This document shows, in pieces, positions 25,898-35,362 of a DNA stretch of 64,000 bases. A program made the translations under genes and the position numbers. Positions within the stretch are counted from its first letter, which is position 1, and each line of letters opens with the position of its first letter. The notes under the pieces were generated by a model. It saw only the letters and a program-made list of their open reading frames with translations, was not told the DNA's origin and ran no database searches. This DNA comes from UBA7703 sp963667195 (GTDB lineage Bacteria > Bacillota > Clostridia > Christensenellales > CAG-138), in NCBI GenBank assembly GCA_963667195.1, contig OY762962.1, positions 3,162,001 to 3,226,000 on the forward strand, written 5' to 3'.

Positions 25898-26968
25898 CTA
25901 TTCGATATAGTCCCTCGCCACATACGGGCTGGTGTACGCCCGAAGCAGCGCGCCGTAGTCAGGCGTGAACTCCAGCACGTCACCGACGCGGTACTCCTTT
26001 GCGTGCGACAAATCCACAATCAGGTGATCCGAACTCGCGCCGATGATCTTGATGTCGCTATCCCGAGGAGTCAGCCCGTCCGCCACCGTGTCCTGACGGC
26101 CGATTTTGCAGATGCCGCGAATCTGGTCGCCGAGGCTTTCAAACGTCGGGTGCTCGCCAAAGGCGTTTGCCCCGCTCTCGCCGATCGGCACCGAGGGCTT
26201 TCGCTGCACCTCAATGAGCCGGGTTGCGAGCGTAAACGCGTCGCCATAGAGCCCGTTCATCACGCGGCATGCGGCAGTATCGTTGCCGAGAAAGATCGAC
26301 TCGCCCAGCCGGAGATGATTGACGCACTCCGGCACAAGTCCACGCTTGAGCAGGCCCAGCGAGCTGCTGTTTCCGCCGGAGACGATCGGGATCGAAAGCC
26401 CTGTCCGTTCGCGCAGCTCGTCTACGATCTTGCAGAGCTCGCCCAGATTATTCTCGTCGGGCAATATCGCGCCGTAGCAGGTGAGGTTGGTGCCGACGCC
26501 GATGAGTTCCACGCCGTCCTCCTCTTTCGCCGCATCCGCCGCGCGGTAGATCGCCTCGCGTTCGAGAAACAGCAATCCTTCGCGCAGATCGCCAAGGTCG
26601 ATCATAAGGATAATCTTGTGCGTCTTTCCTGCGGCGCTCGCGGCTTTTCCCAGTGCGCGAATCGTCGCAATCTCCGAAACGAGGCTGATATCCGAGAGCA
26701 GCACCGCCTCCTCCGCTTCCTCCGGCGCAGGCGCGCGCAGGAGCAGCTTCGGCTTTTGCGTGTTGAGCCGCGCGAGGTTCTCTGTCCGCGCGTCGGCGAG
26801 CATCGTTGCCCCGCTCTCTTCGAGCACGCGAACGATCCGCTCGTCCGCGCATACGACCTTTGTCACCGCGGCAATCGAAACGCCGTTCTCCGCGCAGAGC
26901 GCGCAGAGCATGTCGATGTTGTGTTTGATTTTAGTTAAGTCCGCCGTGATGCGCGGGTATGTTGCCAT
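25898..26968 (-). CDS. orr: Ornithine racemase
   Basis: Protein of 356 residues of the alanine-racemase N-domain family. The PLP lysine is in AAVTKVV near residue 37, followed by barrel segments such as IPIVSGGNSSSLG and NHLRLGESIFLG. It is the last gene of the ornithine oxidation cluster, which fixes its probable substrate: it supplies D-ornithine to the aminomutase. The next gene upstream ends 23 bases away. GAGGAA precedes the ATG. Confidence 0.92.
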   Translation of the reverse strand: MATYPRITADLTKIKHNIDMLCALCAENGVSIAAVTKVVCADERIVRVLEESGATMLADARTENLARLNTQKPKLLLRAPAPEEAEEAVLLSDISLVSEIATIRALGKAASAAGKTHKIILMIDLGDLREGLLFLEREAIYRAADAAKEEDGVELIGVGTNLTCYGAILPDENNLGELCKIVDELRERTGLSIPIVSGGNSSSLGLLKRGLVPECVNHLRLGESIFLGNDTAACRVMNGLYGDAFTLATRLIEVQRKPSVPIGESGANAFGEHPTFESLGDQIRGICKIGRQDTVADGLTPRDSDIKIIGASSDHLIVDLSHAKEYRVGDVLEFTPDYGALLRAYTSPYVARDYIE

Positions 26969-26991
26969 AGAGCTTCCTCGGTAAACTACGG

Positions 26992-28350
26992 TTACACGAA
27001 CCGCAGAGTTGATCGTAAGAGTTGTTTCGCGGCCTGCGGGTTCGTCTTTGCCAGCACGCCGAGCGATGCCATGATATAGCTTTCGTCAAACGCAAGCCGC
27101 ATGACGCCGGGTTTCGGGTATAGCATAGTTCCGCCCGCGTTGCAGTCCGCAAGCTTGCGGAGGATGCTTTCCCGTTCCGGCAACCGCGTCAGCGCGCCGC
27201 CGGTGCCGATGATGGTCTTCACCTGCGTAAGGTCTTTGCCCTCCGCCGCCGTCGCTCTGCCTTGCGGCGTGTAATAGTGCCGCAGGTGTCCCGCATGTCG
27301 GGAGATCGCGGTGAGTCCCGCCTCCAAGCACAGCCGCGTGGTCAGCTTAAATTGCTCGTCGCTCGCCGGAATCGCTTGATAGTCCCGCATGACCGCGGGA
27401 ACATCCAGCTCAAGCTCGCGTGAGAGTTTCGCTTCTCCAATCTGCTCCACAAGGTGGCGTGCGTTGACGAACAGCCCAAGATCGCCCTCGACCGTGCGCT
27501 TGTTAAACGGCTCCGGCGCGGTCAACAACTGCGCAATCTCGTCCGAACCCTGCGTGACCGAGTGTACGTCCGTGGTCGCTCCACCGATATCCAGCACACA
27601 ACAATCACCGATCTCCTCGTAGAGGAGCATCGCGGCTTCCATGACCGCGCCCGGCGTCGGCAAAATCGCGCCCGTAACCAACTCGCGAATGTGCTCCATG
27701 CCCGGCGCGGAGACGATGTGCCGCTCAAACGCCGCGTGGATCACCTTTCGCACAGGCTCGATATTCAGCGCGTCGAGGCGCGGATAGACGTTCTCCGCAA
27801 GATAAATCGGAACATGCGCCTCTTCAAAGATCGCGCGGATTGCGCTCTGGTTTTGAACGTTGCCCGCGTAGAGCACGGGAGCTCCCGTACCCGCCTCCGC
27901 AATCCGTTTCGCGTTATAGAGCGCGGTTTCGCGCTCTCCGCCGTCTGTTCCGCCCGCGAGCAGGATCAGATTCGGTTTGATCGCGCGCTGTTCGGCGAGA
28001 TCGTCGTTCGTGAGCCTGCCCGCCGTGGTCTGGCGCACGATTGCGCCCGCGCCGAGCGCGGCAGCCCGTGCCGCACTGACGGTCATGTCGTATACAAGCC
28101 CGTGGACGCACATCTTGAGTCCACCCGCCGCGCTGGACGAGGCCAATAGCTCGCCATAGTCGAGTGTACCCGTGCCGAGGTTTCGCTTTAGTTCGTCGAT
28201 GGCGTGGTTCAGCCCCACGCGAACGTCGCCCTCCAGCACGGTGGTCGCAGCCTGCCCCTGCCCCAAAAGGCGCGGGCAATCGCCCAGCGCAAACGCGCTG
28301 ACCAGCGTGGTGGTGGAGCCGATCTCGGCGATGAGTACGTCCGCGTACAT
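26992..28350 (-). CDS. GlmL/MutL-type reactivating ATPase of the ornithine aminomutase
   Basis: Protein of 452 residues with an actin-like ATPase fold: the phosphate loop IAEIGSTTTL at the start, LLAGGTDGG in the middle, VLDIGGATTDVHSV later, and TIIGTGGALT near the end. It belongs to the GlmL/MutL family associated with B12-dependent carbon-skeleton and amino mutases, where it is thought to exchange damaged cobalamin. The start at 28350 is one base after the oraE stop, so it is coupled to oraE. A longer in-frame extension into oraE is an artefact. Confidence 0.88.
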   Translation of the reverse strand: MYADVLIAEIGSTTTLVSAFALGDCPRLLGQGQAATTVLEGDVRVGLNHAIDELKRNLGTGTLDYGELLASSSAAGGLKMCVHGLVYDMTVSAARAAALGAGAIVRQTTAGRLTNDDLAEQRAIKPNLILLAGGTDGGERETALYNAKRIAEAGTGAPVLYAGNVQNQSAIRAIFEEAHVPIYLAENVYPRLDALNIEPVRKVIHAAFERHIVSAPGMEHIRELVTGAILPTPGAVMEAAMLLYEEIGDCCVLDIGGATTDVHSVTQGSDEIAQLLTAPEPFNKRTVEGDLGLFVNARHLVEQIGEAKLSRELELDVPAVMRDYQAIPASDEQFKLTTRLCLEAGLTAISRHAGHLRHYYTPQGRATAAEGKDLTQVKTIIGTGGALTRLPERESILRKLADCNAGGTMLYPKPGVMRLAFDESYIMASLGVLAKTNPQAAKQLLRSTLRFV

Positions 28351-28351
28351 G

Positions 28352-30571
28352 TTATTTCGTTTCGCGGCATTCGCGTTCTTTGACGAGGAAGGTAGCCACA
28401 TGGTTTCCGTGCGTTCCTCTGCCGAAGCCCGCGTCTGCGCCCGCTTCCTTCGCGCGCTCGCTCTCCACCTGCGTGCCGCCCGCGGCAAACAGGAGCTTGT
28501 CGCGCACGCCCATCTCCCGCGCAATCCGGTCGATACGAGCGATGTTCTTATAGTGAATGTCGTCGTGCGAGATGATGACCGAAGCCAGCATCGCGTCCGC
28601 GTTGAGCTCGATTGCCGCGCCCACGAGTTTTTCCGGCGGAACGGAGGTGCCGAGATAGTGCACCTCGATGCCGTATTTCTCGATGCCGCCGTGCTTGATG
28701 TCGATGATTTCGCGCAAGCCGACCGAATGCTCGTCCTCGCCGATGGTGCCGCAGACCACGCGCATGGGCCTCTGCTCAATCGCGGCGCGGAGCTCTTCCT
28801 CGCCCAACACGTCGGGATCTGCAGGAATCACGAGTGAAGCGACGTCGATATCAAAATCGACCTTGCCTTTGAGTTCGATGCGCGTGCCCTCCGCGCGGTG
28901 CAGCACCTCGCGCGAGATCACGGCGATGTCCTTGAGGTTCATGCGCCTTGCGCACTCGATGGCGGCGGCCTCGGCGATCTTCCTCTCCGCCGGGAAGCAG
29001 AATGTCAAAAGCACCGTTCCGTCCGCGAGCCACTCCATCTCCGGTCTGATCTTCTCCGCGTTTGGTTGCGCGAACGATTTCAGCACGTCCATGCGCAGAT
29101 ACACGTTGTCGTCCTCATCGAGTTCGTCGATGTAGACGATCTTCTCCGGCACTTCCAGCGTGCAACCGCCGATCAGTGCGGCGGGGTTCTTTGGGTCTCC
29201 GCCGTATTGCGCGACGTTGTTTCTGCCATAGTGTGCGGTGACGGGTGCCATGTAGTCCGCTTCGCGCTTGATCACGGTGCCCGCGCCGATGCCGGCCGCG
29301 AGCTTCCGCGCGATGCCGTCGCCGTTGCGCTCCGGGAAAAGCCCGCTGTCCACGAACATCCCGCTCTCGATCGCCGCAAAATAGCCGCCCCGATCTATCA
29401 TCTCTTCGAGGAATAGCACGGCGCGCTCGGTCAGTTCGCGCGATTTTTCGGCGAGATAGCCGGCTTTCTTGAGCTCTACCATCTCCATAAGCCCGTCGAG
29501 ACCCACCAACGTCTGCTTGGCGGTGTCGCAAGCCTCGATGTTGTAGATGTGCCAGGGTACGTTGCGCCCTTCGTCCGGCGTAATCGTGGACTGGATGTCC
29601 GCGCTGGTGAGTTTGCTGACCACCATGTTGAGCACATGCGTCACCGTCGCCTCGCGCGTGCTGGATTCGATATACTTTGTGTTCATCTGCGCGCGCATGC
29701 GATAGCCCGTAAAGAGGTTGCGTAGCGCAACCGCGTACGGAAGATCCATATACACGCAAGGTCCGGGCGTCGCCGTCGGCGGCACGGTGGAAAGGCAAAT
29801 GTTCTCCTTCGGCACGCCGACCTTCTCGCTGTACAGCGCATTGATCGCGTGCTGCACCATGAGTTCCGGCATGACCTTCCAGGCATCGCGCGCGGTGGCG
29901 TTCGCGTTGTGCGCGCCGTCGATCTGCGCCATGTTTGCCCACGCGATGAGCTTTTTGCTCTCCGCCGCGTCCACAAACGAGCGCAGCATGTTGATGTTGC
30001 GATAGATCACGTTGTATTGCGGGTCCTGATGACAGCCGTTGACGCCCTCTTCCGCGAACATGACCGCGATATCCGGCCCGGCCACGCCGCTGACATAGCT
30101 GTGATAGTTGATGGGTCTGCCGACTTCATCCTCGATCAGGTCGAGCGCTTTTCTCTGCGCGCGCACCTGTTTGCGGGTGATCGGCACACCTCCGCTTCCT
30201 TGCGGTGTGCCTTCGATTAAACCATCATAATGGCTTTGTCCTGAAGTGCGGATGACCATGATGTGATCCGCGCCGTGGTGCGCCGCCATGCGCATGCGGC
30301 GGATGTCGTCCTCAAACCGCCCGCTCGCGATTTCGGTTGTGATGACCGGCATCGGCTGCGGGTCAACGTCGCCGAAATAGTGTGCGGGAGGCAGCGGCAC
30401 ACCGTCCTTGAGCGGCACGCTGCAATCGTGGTAGGTGAAAGGCCCCATCGTGAGGTTCGGCGCGGGTTCGCGCCATGTCCAACCGCGGCGACGCGGATGA
30501 TAGCGCTCCAAGTCTTCCAGAATCTTCGCAACGTCGATGTTTTCATCCGGATTCAGGCGATATTCGCTCAT
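28352..30571 (-). CDS. oraE: D-ornithine 4,5-aminomutase, large subunit
   Basis: Protein of 739 residues. A long PLP-binding barrel region is followed by a C-terminal cobalamin-binding Rossmann domain whose DEHSVG (a DxHxxG motif, near residue 612) provides the lower axial histidine. HYLGTSVPPEKLV and FAAGGTQ continue that domain. With OraS it converts D-ornithine to 2,4-diaminopentanoate using adenosylcobalamin and PLP. It overlaps the oraS stop by ATGA. Confidence 0.96.
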   Translation of the reverse strand: MSEYRLNPDENIDVAKILEDLERYHPRRRGWTWREPAPNLTMGPFTYHDCSVPLKDGVPLPPAHYFGDVDPQPMPVITTEIASGRFEDDIRRMRMAAHHGADHIMVIRTSGQSHYDGLIEGTPQGSGGVPITRKQVRAQRKALDLIEDEVGRPINYHSYVSGVAGPDIAVMFAEEGVNGCHQDPQYNVIYRNINMLRSFVDAAESKKLIAWANMAQIDGAHNANATARDAWKVMPELMVQHAINALYSEKVGVPKENICLSTVPPTATPGPCVYMDLPYAVALRNLFTGYRMRAQMNTKYIESSTREATVTHVLNMVVSKLTSADIQSTITPDEGRNVPWHIYNIEACDTAKQTLVGLDGLMEMVELKKAGYLAEKSRELTERAVLFLEEMIDRGGYFAAIESGMFVDSGLFPERNGDGIARKLAAGIGAGTVIKREADYMAPVTAHYGRNNVAQYGGDPKNPAALIGGCTLEVPEKIVYIDELDEDDNVYLRMDVLKSFAQPNAEKIRPEMEWLADGTVLLTFCFPAERKIAEAAAIECARRMNLKDIAVISREVLHRAEGTRIELKGKVDFDIDVASLVIPADPDVLGEEELRAAIEQRPMRVVCGTIGEDEHSVGLREIIDIKHGGIEKYGIEVHYLGTSVPPEKLVGAAIELNADAMLASVIISHDDIHYKNIARIDRIAREMGVRDKLLFAAGGTQVESERAKEAGADAGFGRGTHGNHVATFLVKERECRETK

Positions 30572-30933
30572 TGTTTGCCTCCAAACAGGCGCGCGGCCTC
30601 TTCCAGATTTGCGGGAACGAGCAGCGCCAGCCCCGCTTCACGAATGTCAAACCCTTTAGCTTGGCTATAGCGGTAAACGACGTTTCCCGCGCCGTGACCC
30701 AACAGGCTCTTTTCGACGCAGCCATCGACAATCGCCTTTGCTTCCAATGAACTAAAGCCCATGCGCAAGAGCACGCTTCGCTCAATCGCGGGCGAGGTGT
30801 TCTCTTTTGCGAGCTCCAGCAGAGGATCGACAAGCTGCCCTGTCAGCGCCCAAAAGCGCGCTTTCAGCTCCTCGTCGCTGAGGTTTTTGAGGTGTTCGTG
30901 CCTTGTTTGAAAATCGTCTTCGCGTTTGATCAT
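30568..30933 (-). CDS. oraS: D-ornithine 4,5-aminomutase, small subunit
   Basis: Protein of 121 residues, the size of OraS, with the characteristic N-terminus (REDDFQTRHEHLKNLSDEEL) and a C-terminal hydrophobic patch. It stabilises the large subunit. It lies between ortB and oraE, as expected for the cluster, and overlaps oraE by four bases. Confidence 0.93.
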   Translation of the reverse strand: MIKREDDFQTRHEHLKNLSDEELKARFWALTGQLVDPLLELAKENTSPAIERSVLLRMGFSSLEAKAIVDGCVEKSLLGHGAGNVVYRYSQAKGFDIREAGLALLVPANLEEAARLFGGKQ

Positions 30934-30962
30934 ATCTTCCTCCCGATCTTGTTCAGGATTGC

Positions 30963-32360
30963 TTATTGTTTGAGTGCCTCCAGCACAAACGAGTCATTCG
31001 TCTTCGTCTCCTCCGCGAGAAACGCGATGTCCCCCGCCGTCGGCGCGTGGTCGATCGTCGTTGCCGCGTGGGTGATCAGCGAACGGCGCATGTGGTCGAG
31101 ATCGACGTCCACCGCGTGCAGAAGCTTCGGATGCGCAGGCAGAATGATGCTCTCGCCCGCAACTTCGTCTCTCGGATCGCCGAGCGACACGCGAATTCCG
31201 TTTTGCCGCGCAAAGCTGAGTTGCGCGCTGCCATGCTTGCCCGCGCCTGTGTACTCCGTCTCCTGCACAACGACGATCGCGTCTTCTGGCAGCTCCTGCG
31301 CGAGCGAGATCGCGGCGGCGAGGCTTGTGTTGCCCGCGGGCCCGCGCTCGATGCCTTCCAGCCGCGCGAGAAGCTCCGTCGTGTAAAACACCTCGCCCTG
31401 ATTGACCGTCACATATCGATCCATGTAGCGAAGGGGTCTCGCCGCGCTGCGCGGCACGTCGCTGCGATCCGGCCAGGTAGAAAACGGCATACCGAATCCC
31501 GTGTGTCCGGTCGTGAACGATTTGCGGTTGAACTGCGTGTCGCTCGCCATGTGCAGCCCTTTGAGATTCACACTCGCGGCGACGACCTGCGCCGCGCAAT
31601 TCGCCTTGATGAGCCCGCGCGCGGTACCCGTCAGGTTGCCGCCGCCCGCGTTGGTGCAGACGACCACGTCCGGGTCTTTGCCGAGCTGCGTGCGGCACTG
31701 CTCGGCCACCTCGTAGCCAAGCGTCTCGATCCCCGCGATACCGAACGCAGTGTAGAGAGAGGCGTTAAAATAGCCCGTGTCTTCGAGCATCCGGAGCACG
31801 GTGTAAAACAGTTCCGGGCCAACCGTGAGCTGCACGACCTCCGCACCGAGGGCTTCGCACTTGCGCGCTTTTTCGATGATTTCCGGCTGACCCACGCCGC
31901 GCGAATCATAGCACTCCTGCACAACGATACACTTCAGCCCGCTCTTTGCGCAGCAGCTCGCGACCGCCGCGCCGTAGTTGCCGCTGGTCGCGGAGAGCGC
32001 GCCCTTGTAACCCATACGCTTAGCGTGGTGGATGCTCGTCGCAGCCCGGCGCACTTTGAAGCTTCCGCTGGGGTTTGCCGCCTCGTCCTTGACGAAGATG
32101 CGCGCGCCGTAGCCGTCTTTGCTGATCTTCCGCACGAGGGAAGTGATATTCTTTAGCTCGATTAATGGCGTGTTGCCGATTGCAAACCCGCGCTGAATCT
32201 CCGCGACATCCTCCAGCGTGTAGCCGGTGGACGCCATCATGCGTTCGTAGTCAAACGCGATGGAGCCGCTCTCGAACTGCTTGTAGTCCACGCCGACCGC
32301 GTTGCGGATGATCTCCGCTTTGCGCGCCATGACGGCGGAGTAACTGTTGTCCTTCGTCAT
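30963..32360 (-). CDS. ortB: 2-amino-4-oxopentanoate thiolase, beta (PLP) subunit
   Basis: Protein of 465 residues of the threonine-synthase-like PLP fold, with the PLP lysine in NPSGSFKVRRA and the phosphate-binding loop TNAGGGNLTG. With OrtA it cleaves 2-amino-4-oxopentanoate with CoA to alanine and acetyl-CoA. It overlaps ortA by four bases. Confidence 0.95.
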   Translation of the reverse strand: MTKDNSYSAVMARKAEIIRNAVGVDYKQFESGSIAFDYERMMASTGYTLEDVAEIQRGFAIGNTPLIELKNITSLVRKISKDGYGARIFVKDEAANPSGSFKVRRAATSIHHAKRMGYKGALSATSGNYGAAVASCCAKSGLKCIVVQECYDSRGVGQPEIIEKARKCEALGAEVVQLTVGPELFYTVLRMLEDTGYFNASLYTAFGIAGIETLGYEVAEQCRTQLGKDPDVVVCTNAGGGNLTGTARGLIKANCAAQVVAASVNLKGLHMASDTQFNRKSFTTGHTGFGMPFSTWPDRSDVPRSAARPLRYMDRYVTVNQGEVFYTTELLARLEGIERGPAGNTSLAAAISLAQELPEDAIVVVQETEYTGAGKHGSAQLSFARQNGIRVSLGDPRDEVAGESIILPAHPKLLHAVDVDLDHMRRSLITHAATTIDHAPTAGDIAFLAEETKTNDSFVLEALKQ

Positions 32361-32668
32361 TTTGCGTCACCTCCGAAGAGGAACGCGAATGCCTCGTCCC
32401 CCGCCTGTTGCAGTTCCGGTACAAAATCGCCGAAGCTATGGCTGTAGTGCGGCGTTTCTTCCACGAGTGTGCCTCTCACCACGCGTCCCGTGCGGGTCGT
32501 CACCACGGCTTCGCTTCCGAGCGCGGCATCCTCGTGGAGATATCCCTTCGTCCACTGCTCCAGCGGAACGGACTTTGTATCGTCCGGAACTGCGGATGAT
32601 CGCTGCTCCGGCGTTAATATGATGCTATGGATGCGAACCCAATCGCCCTTTTTTGCCACAGAAGTCAC
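32357..32668 (-). CDS. ortA: 2-amino-4-oxopentanoate thiolase, alpha subunit
   Basis: Protein of 103 residues with the OrtA pattern (KKGDWVRIHSIILTPEQRS, then VPLEQWTKGYL). It forms the thiolase with OrtB. It starts 12 bases after ord. Confidence 0.93.
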   Translation of the reverse strand: MTSVAKKGDWVRIHSIILTPEQRSSAVPDDTKSVPLEQWTKGYLHEDAALGSEAVVTTRTGRVVRGTLVEETPHYSHSFGDFVPELQQAGDEAFAFLFGGDAK

Positions 32669-32679
32669 CTCGAATCTGA

Positions 32680-33738
32680 TTATTTCAGCAAACCTTCCTC
32701 GATCTGATCACGAAAGTCTCCCATGATCGCGTGCGGAACGGGCAGGTCGATCATCGTCTTTAGTCCCGGACGAGCGTTGATCGCGTGCGGAATCATGTTC
32801 ACGCACATCGCGATGGTGCCGATGCCGCCGTTGACCTCCGGCTGAATCTTCATATCGACCCGCGGCGAACCTTCCAGTGTGATGTAGTCGCCCGTGTGCG
32901 TGCCGCCGAGCTCCGGCTCGATCTGCTGCGGGTGGATCATATCGATCTTGACTTTGCCGTTGACATAGCCTTGCCCCGTCATGTTCACACCCGCAACGTT
33001 GCCGCGGCTCGCGAATCCGTAAGGCGATTTGCGGTCGACCTCGGTGAGGATCGGTGCCATCTGCTGGGAGAACTCGTCAATCTGCCAGCCAAGCGCATGC
33101 GAAATCATACCGACGCTTTCGGCAAATCCGACGTGCCCCGCGAGCTCGCCCTTCTCCACACCCTCGTCAAACGCTTCCGGCGTTAAGCCCACGCCCTGCT
33201 CCTGCATCACCAGCGGGCCAAAGGGCGAGAGCGAGTTGACTCTGCGGCAGGTGACCTTGTCCACGTGCGTCATGCAGCCAGAAAGACAAATCGCAAGTAA
33301 ATCCATCATAAGCCCCGGGTTGATGCCCGTGCCAAGCGCGGTCACGCCGTGCTCTTTTGCCACGCGGTCGATCTCTTTTGCGAGTTCCGGCTCCTTTGCC
33401 GCGGGATAGCTCATCTCCTCGGCGGTGCTGATGGCGTTGACCCCGCGCGAGAGCACCTTCACGAGCTTGGGATAGACATCCTTCGTGAACGAGTCGGTCG
33501 CGAGGATGCAGACGTCCGCGCTCTTTTCCGGCAACGCTTGATCGATATCGCTCGTGACGATTACGTCCTTGCGATCTCCGCGCGGAACCTCTAATAGCGC
33601 AAAAATACTTTTGCCGACGCGATTCGGGTGCAGATCACAAACGCCCGTGATCTCCACGCCCGTCTTTTGCAGCAGCACCTTCGTAATGCCGCCGCCCATC
33701 GCGCCAAATCCCCAAACCGCTACCCGAATGTTTCGCAT
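32680..33738 (-). CDS. ord: 2,4-diaminopentanoate dehydrogenase
   Basis: Protein of 352 residues. The N-terminal Rossmann motif is VWGFGAMGGGI. The C-terminal half has the dihydrodipicolinate-reductase-like region of Ord. It oxidatively deaminates 2,4-diaminopentanoate to 2-amino-4-oxopentanoate with NAD(P)+. It is the first gene of the cluster; GGAGG lies just upstream of the ATG. No B12 riboswitch fits in the 88 bases before it. Confidence 0.94.
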   Translation of the reverse strand: MRNIRVAVWGFGAMGGGITKVLLQKTGVEITGVCDLHPNRVGKSIFALLEVPRGDRKDVIVTSDIDQALPEKSADVCILATDSFTKDVYPKLVKVLSRGVNAISTAEEMSYPAAKEPELAKEIDRVAKEHGVTALGTGINPGLMMDLLAICLSGCMTHVDKVTCRRVNSLSPFGPLVMQEQGVGLTPEAFDEGVEKGELAGHVGFAESVGMISHALGWQIDEFSQQMAPILTEVDRKSPYGFASRGNVAGVNMTGQGYVNGKVKIDMIHPQQIEPELGGTHTGDYITLEGSPRVDMKIQPEVNGGIGTIAMCVNMIPHAINARPGLKTMIDLPVPHAIMGDFRDQIEEGLLK

Positions 33739-33826
33739 ATCGTTCCTCCAGCTGTTTATTAGCCAAGAAAATCGTTGGATTCGATGAAATTATGATGTTG
33801 TATGGTTAAAAAAATGATTGAATAAA

Positions 33827-34582
33827 TTAGTAAGAGAGTTCCCGCTTCGGGACAAAGAAGTCTTCCTGTTGCAGCCCGATTTCGTCGATCATCCGCTCGA
33901 CGTACTTGAGATCTCCGATCTGGAGCGGGCTGTGGCAGTCACTGCCCATCGAAAACTTCAGCCCCGCTTCGTGCGCGCGGCGAATCATATCCGAGCCAGG
34001 CGCGTGCCAAAGCCCGGAGATTTCGAGCGCAATATCGTATTTTTTGCAGAGATTGATCACCGCGTCTTCCCATTGCGAGAGAAACTTGGTTCCGTAGAGC
34101 TCGTCGCACGGCGGAAGCACCGTCGCGTGGCCGAGAATATCCACACGCTGCGTTGAAAATGTCTTTTCCATCATCTGAATGATGTACGCAAGATAATACC
34201 GGTTCATATCGGAGGAGTAATTCTTTTGATATTCCTTGATATAGCCGGATCGTTGGGAGAAATACTGGTTCAGCGGAACAAACCCGCCTCTGCCATCCGG
34301 CATGTTATGCACACTCGCGATGATGTAGTCCAGCTGATCTTCCAGATTGTCCGGCAGGTTGAATTTGTGCTCCATGTTGACCTCTGCCCCGCGATAGACG
34401 GGATAGAGTTGCAGGATATCGAGATAATTCTTGATGTCGTTGAGCGTATAGATGCCACAGCAGAAGAGGTGGTCGGATACGCCAAGGATATGCCCCTGCT
34501 TGCTTTCCGTCTCAATGAGATCCTCAATCGGAAATCTCGCGTCTGACATATTCGTGTGGGTATGGAGGTCGTAATACTGCAT
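33827..34582 (-). CDS. PHP domain phosphoesterase
   Basis: Protein of 251 residues. The metal-binding motifs of PHP enzymes are visible: DLHTHTNMSD at the N-terminus, GVSDHLF, RGAEVNME, ASVHNM, LGHAT and GSDCHSP. It may be a histidinol-phosphatase-like or other metal-dependent phosphatase. The ATG at 34582 follows GGGAGA; an upstream in-frame start has no support. It is on the same strand as ord, with 88 bases between, so it may share transcription, but a link to ornithine use is not evident. Confidence 0.82.
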   Translation of the reverse strand: MQYYDLHTHTNMSDARFPIEDLIETESKQGHILGVSDHLFCCGIYTLNDIKNYLDILQLYPVYRGAEVNMEHKFNLPDNLEDQLDYIIASVHNMPDGRGGFVPLNQYFSQRSGYIKEYQKNYSSDMNRYYLAYIIQMMEKTFSTQRVDILGHATVLPPCDELYGTKFLSQWEDAVINLCKKYDIALEISGLWHAPGSDMIRRAHEAGLKFSMGSDCHSPLQIGDLKYVERMIDEIGLQQEDFFVPKRELSY

Positions 34583-34868
34583 GAAGGTCTCCCGGAGCAG
34601 GTTCTGCTGCGTTCCTGTTGGATTTCGGTTTGCATAAAACCGCTCAACGCTTATACAATATACCATGAACCCAAGCATTAAAACAAGGGCGCACAGAAAT
34701 ACCGGCTTGTAAAATCGGCGTGTTCTGCGCTGTTGCGGTCTTGCTTGACAGGGTTTCTATCTCTACATATAATGCAACCATACACACGCCGTTTGATGAA
34801 AGATGACGTGCACCGCGCACGGCTTTTATGGCGAATCAAATACAACCGACAAAGGAGATTTGTTTCAA

Positions 34869-35297
34869 ATGAAGCCTGTTATACTCTATTACTCCCTCGG
34901 CGGAGCAACCCGCGCAGAAGCAAAAAAGCGCGCGGAATCTTCCGGCGCGGATGTGTTCGAAGTCTTGGAGGCGAAAAAGCGCGGCATCTTTTCCGCGTTT
35001 ATCCCCGGATGTCCGCAGGCGCTCAACCGGAAAGCCTCCGCGATTCAGCCGCTCGCGATCGACTGGAGCAAGTATGACGACGTGACGCTGATGGCGCCCG
35101 TTTGGGCGGGACATCCCGCGCCCGCGTTCAACTCCGCTCTGGAGCTCATCCCGAAGGACAAGATGTTGCATATCGTGCTCTGCTCCGGCGGCGGCGAAAC
35201 GCCCAAGAGCAAGGATATTACAATCAGTCTTTTGCGCCAGCGCGGCTATGCACTCTCTTCCTACGAAGATGTGAAGACAGCGCCTCCTAAGAAATAA
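34869..35297 (+). CDS. Flavodoxin-like protein
   Basis: Protein of 142 residues. It begins MKPVILYYSLGGATR, which is the phosphate-binding loop region of flavodoxins with a GG variation, followed by LMAPVWAGHPAPAFNSAL, the typical second FMN loop. It is probably an FMN electron carrier or small NAD(P)H-dependent reductase. AAAGGAGA precedes the ATG at 34869. It is a single gene with a terminator. Confidence 0.8.
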   Translation: MKPVILYYSLGGATRAEAKKRAESSGADVFEVLEAKKRGIFSAFIPGCPQALNRKASAIQPLAIDWSKYDDVTLMAPVWAGHPAPAFNSALELIPKDKMLHIVLCSGGGETPKSKDITISLLRQRGYALSSYEDVKTAPPKK

Positions 35298-35313
35298 ATT
35301 TGATACGCGACAA

Positions 35314-35344
35314 AAGAGCGCCCGGATTCATTCCGGGCGCTCTT
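35314..35344. terminator. Terminator between the flavodoxin-like gene and xdhC-like gene
   Basis: The 13-bp stem AAGAGCGCCCGGA/TCCGGGCGCTCTT is followed by GTTTTCC on the plus strand. Confidence 0.85.
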
Positions 35345-35362
35345 GTTTTCCGCTGAATCTCA

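Noticed and set aside
26992..28779. 595-codon form of the reactivating ATPase starting inside oraE
   Set aside because: The first 143 codons overlap oraE in another frame; the family start is at 28350, one base after the oraE stop.
33739..33826. Cobalamin riboswitch before the B12-dependent ornithine cluster
   Set aside because: The gap is only 88 bases and has no B12-box-like sequence.
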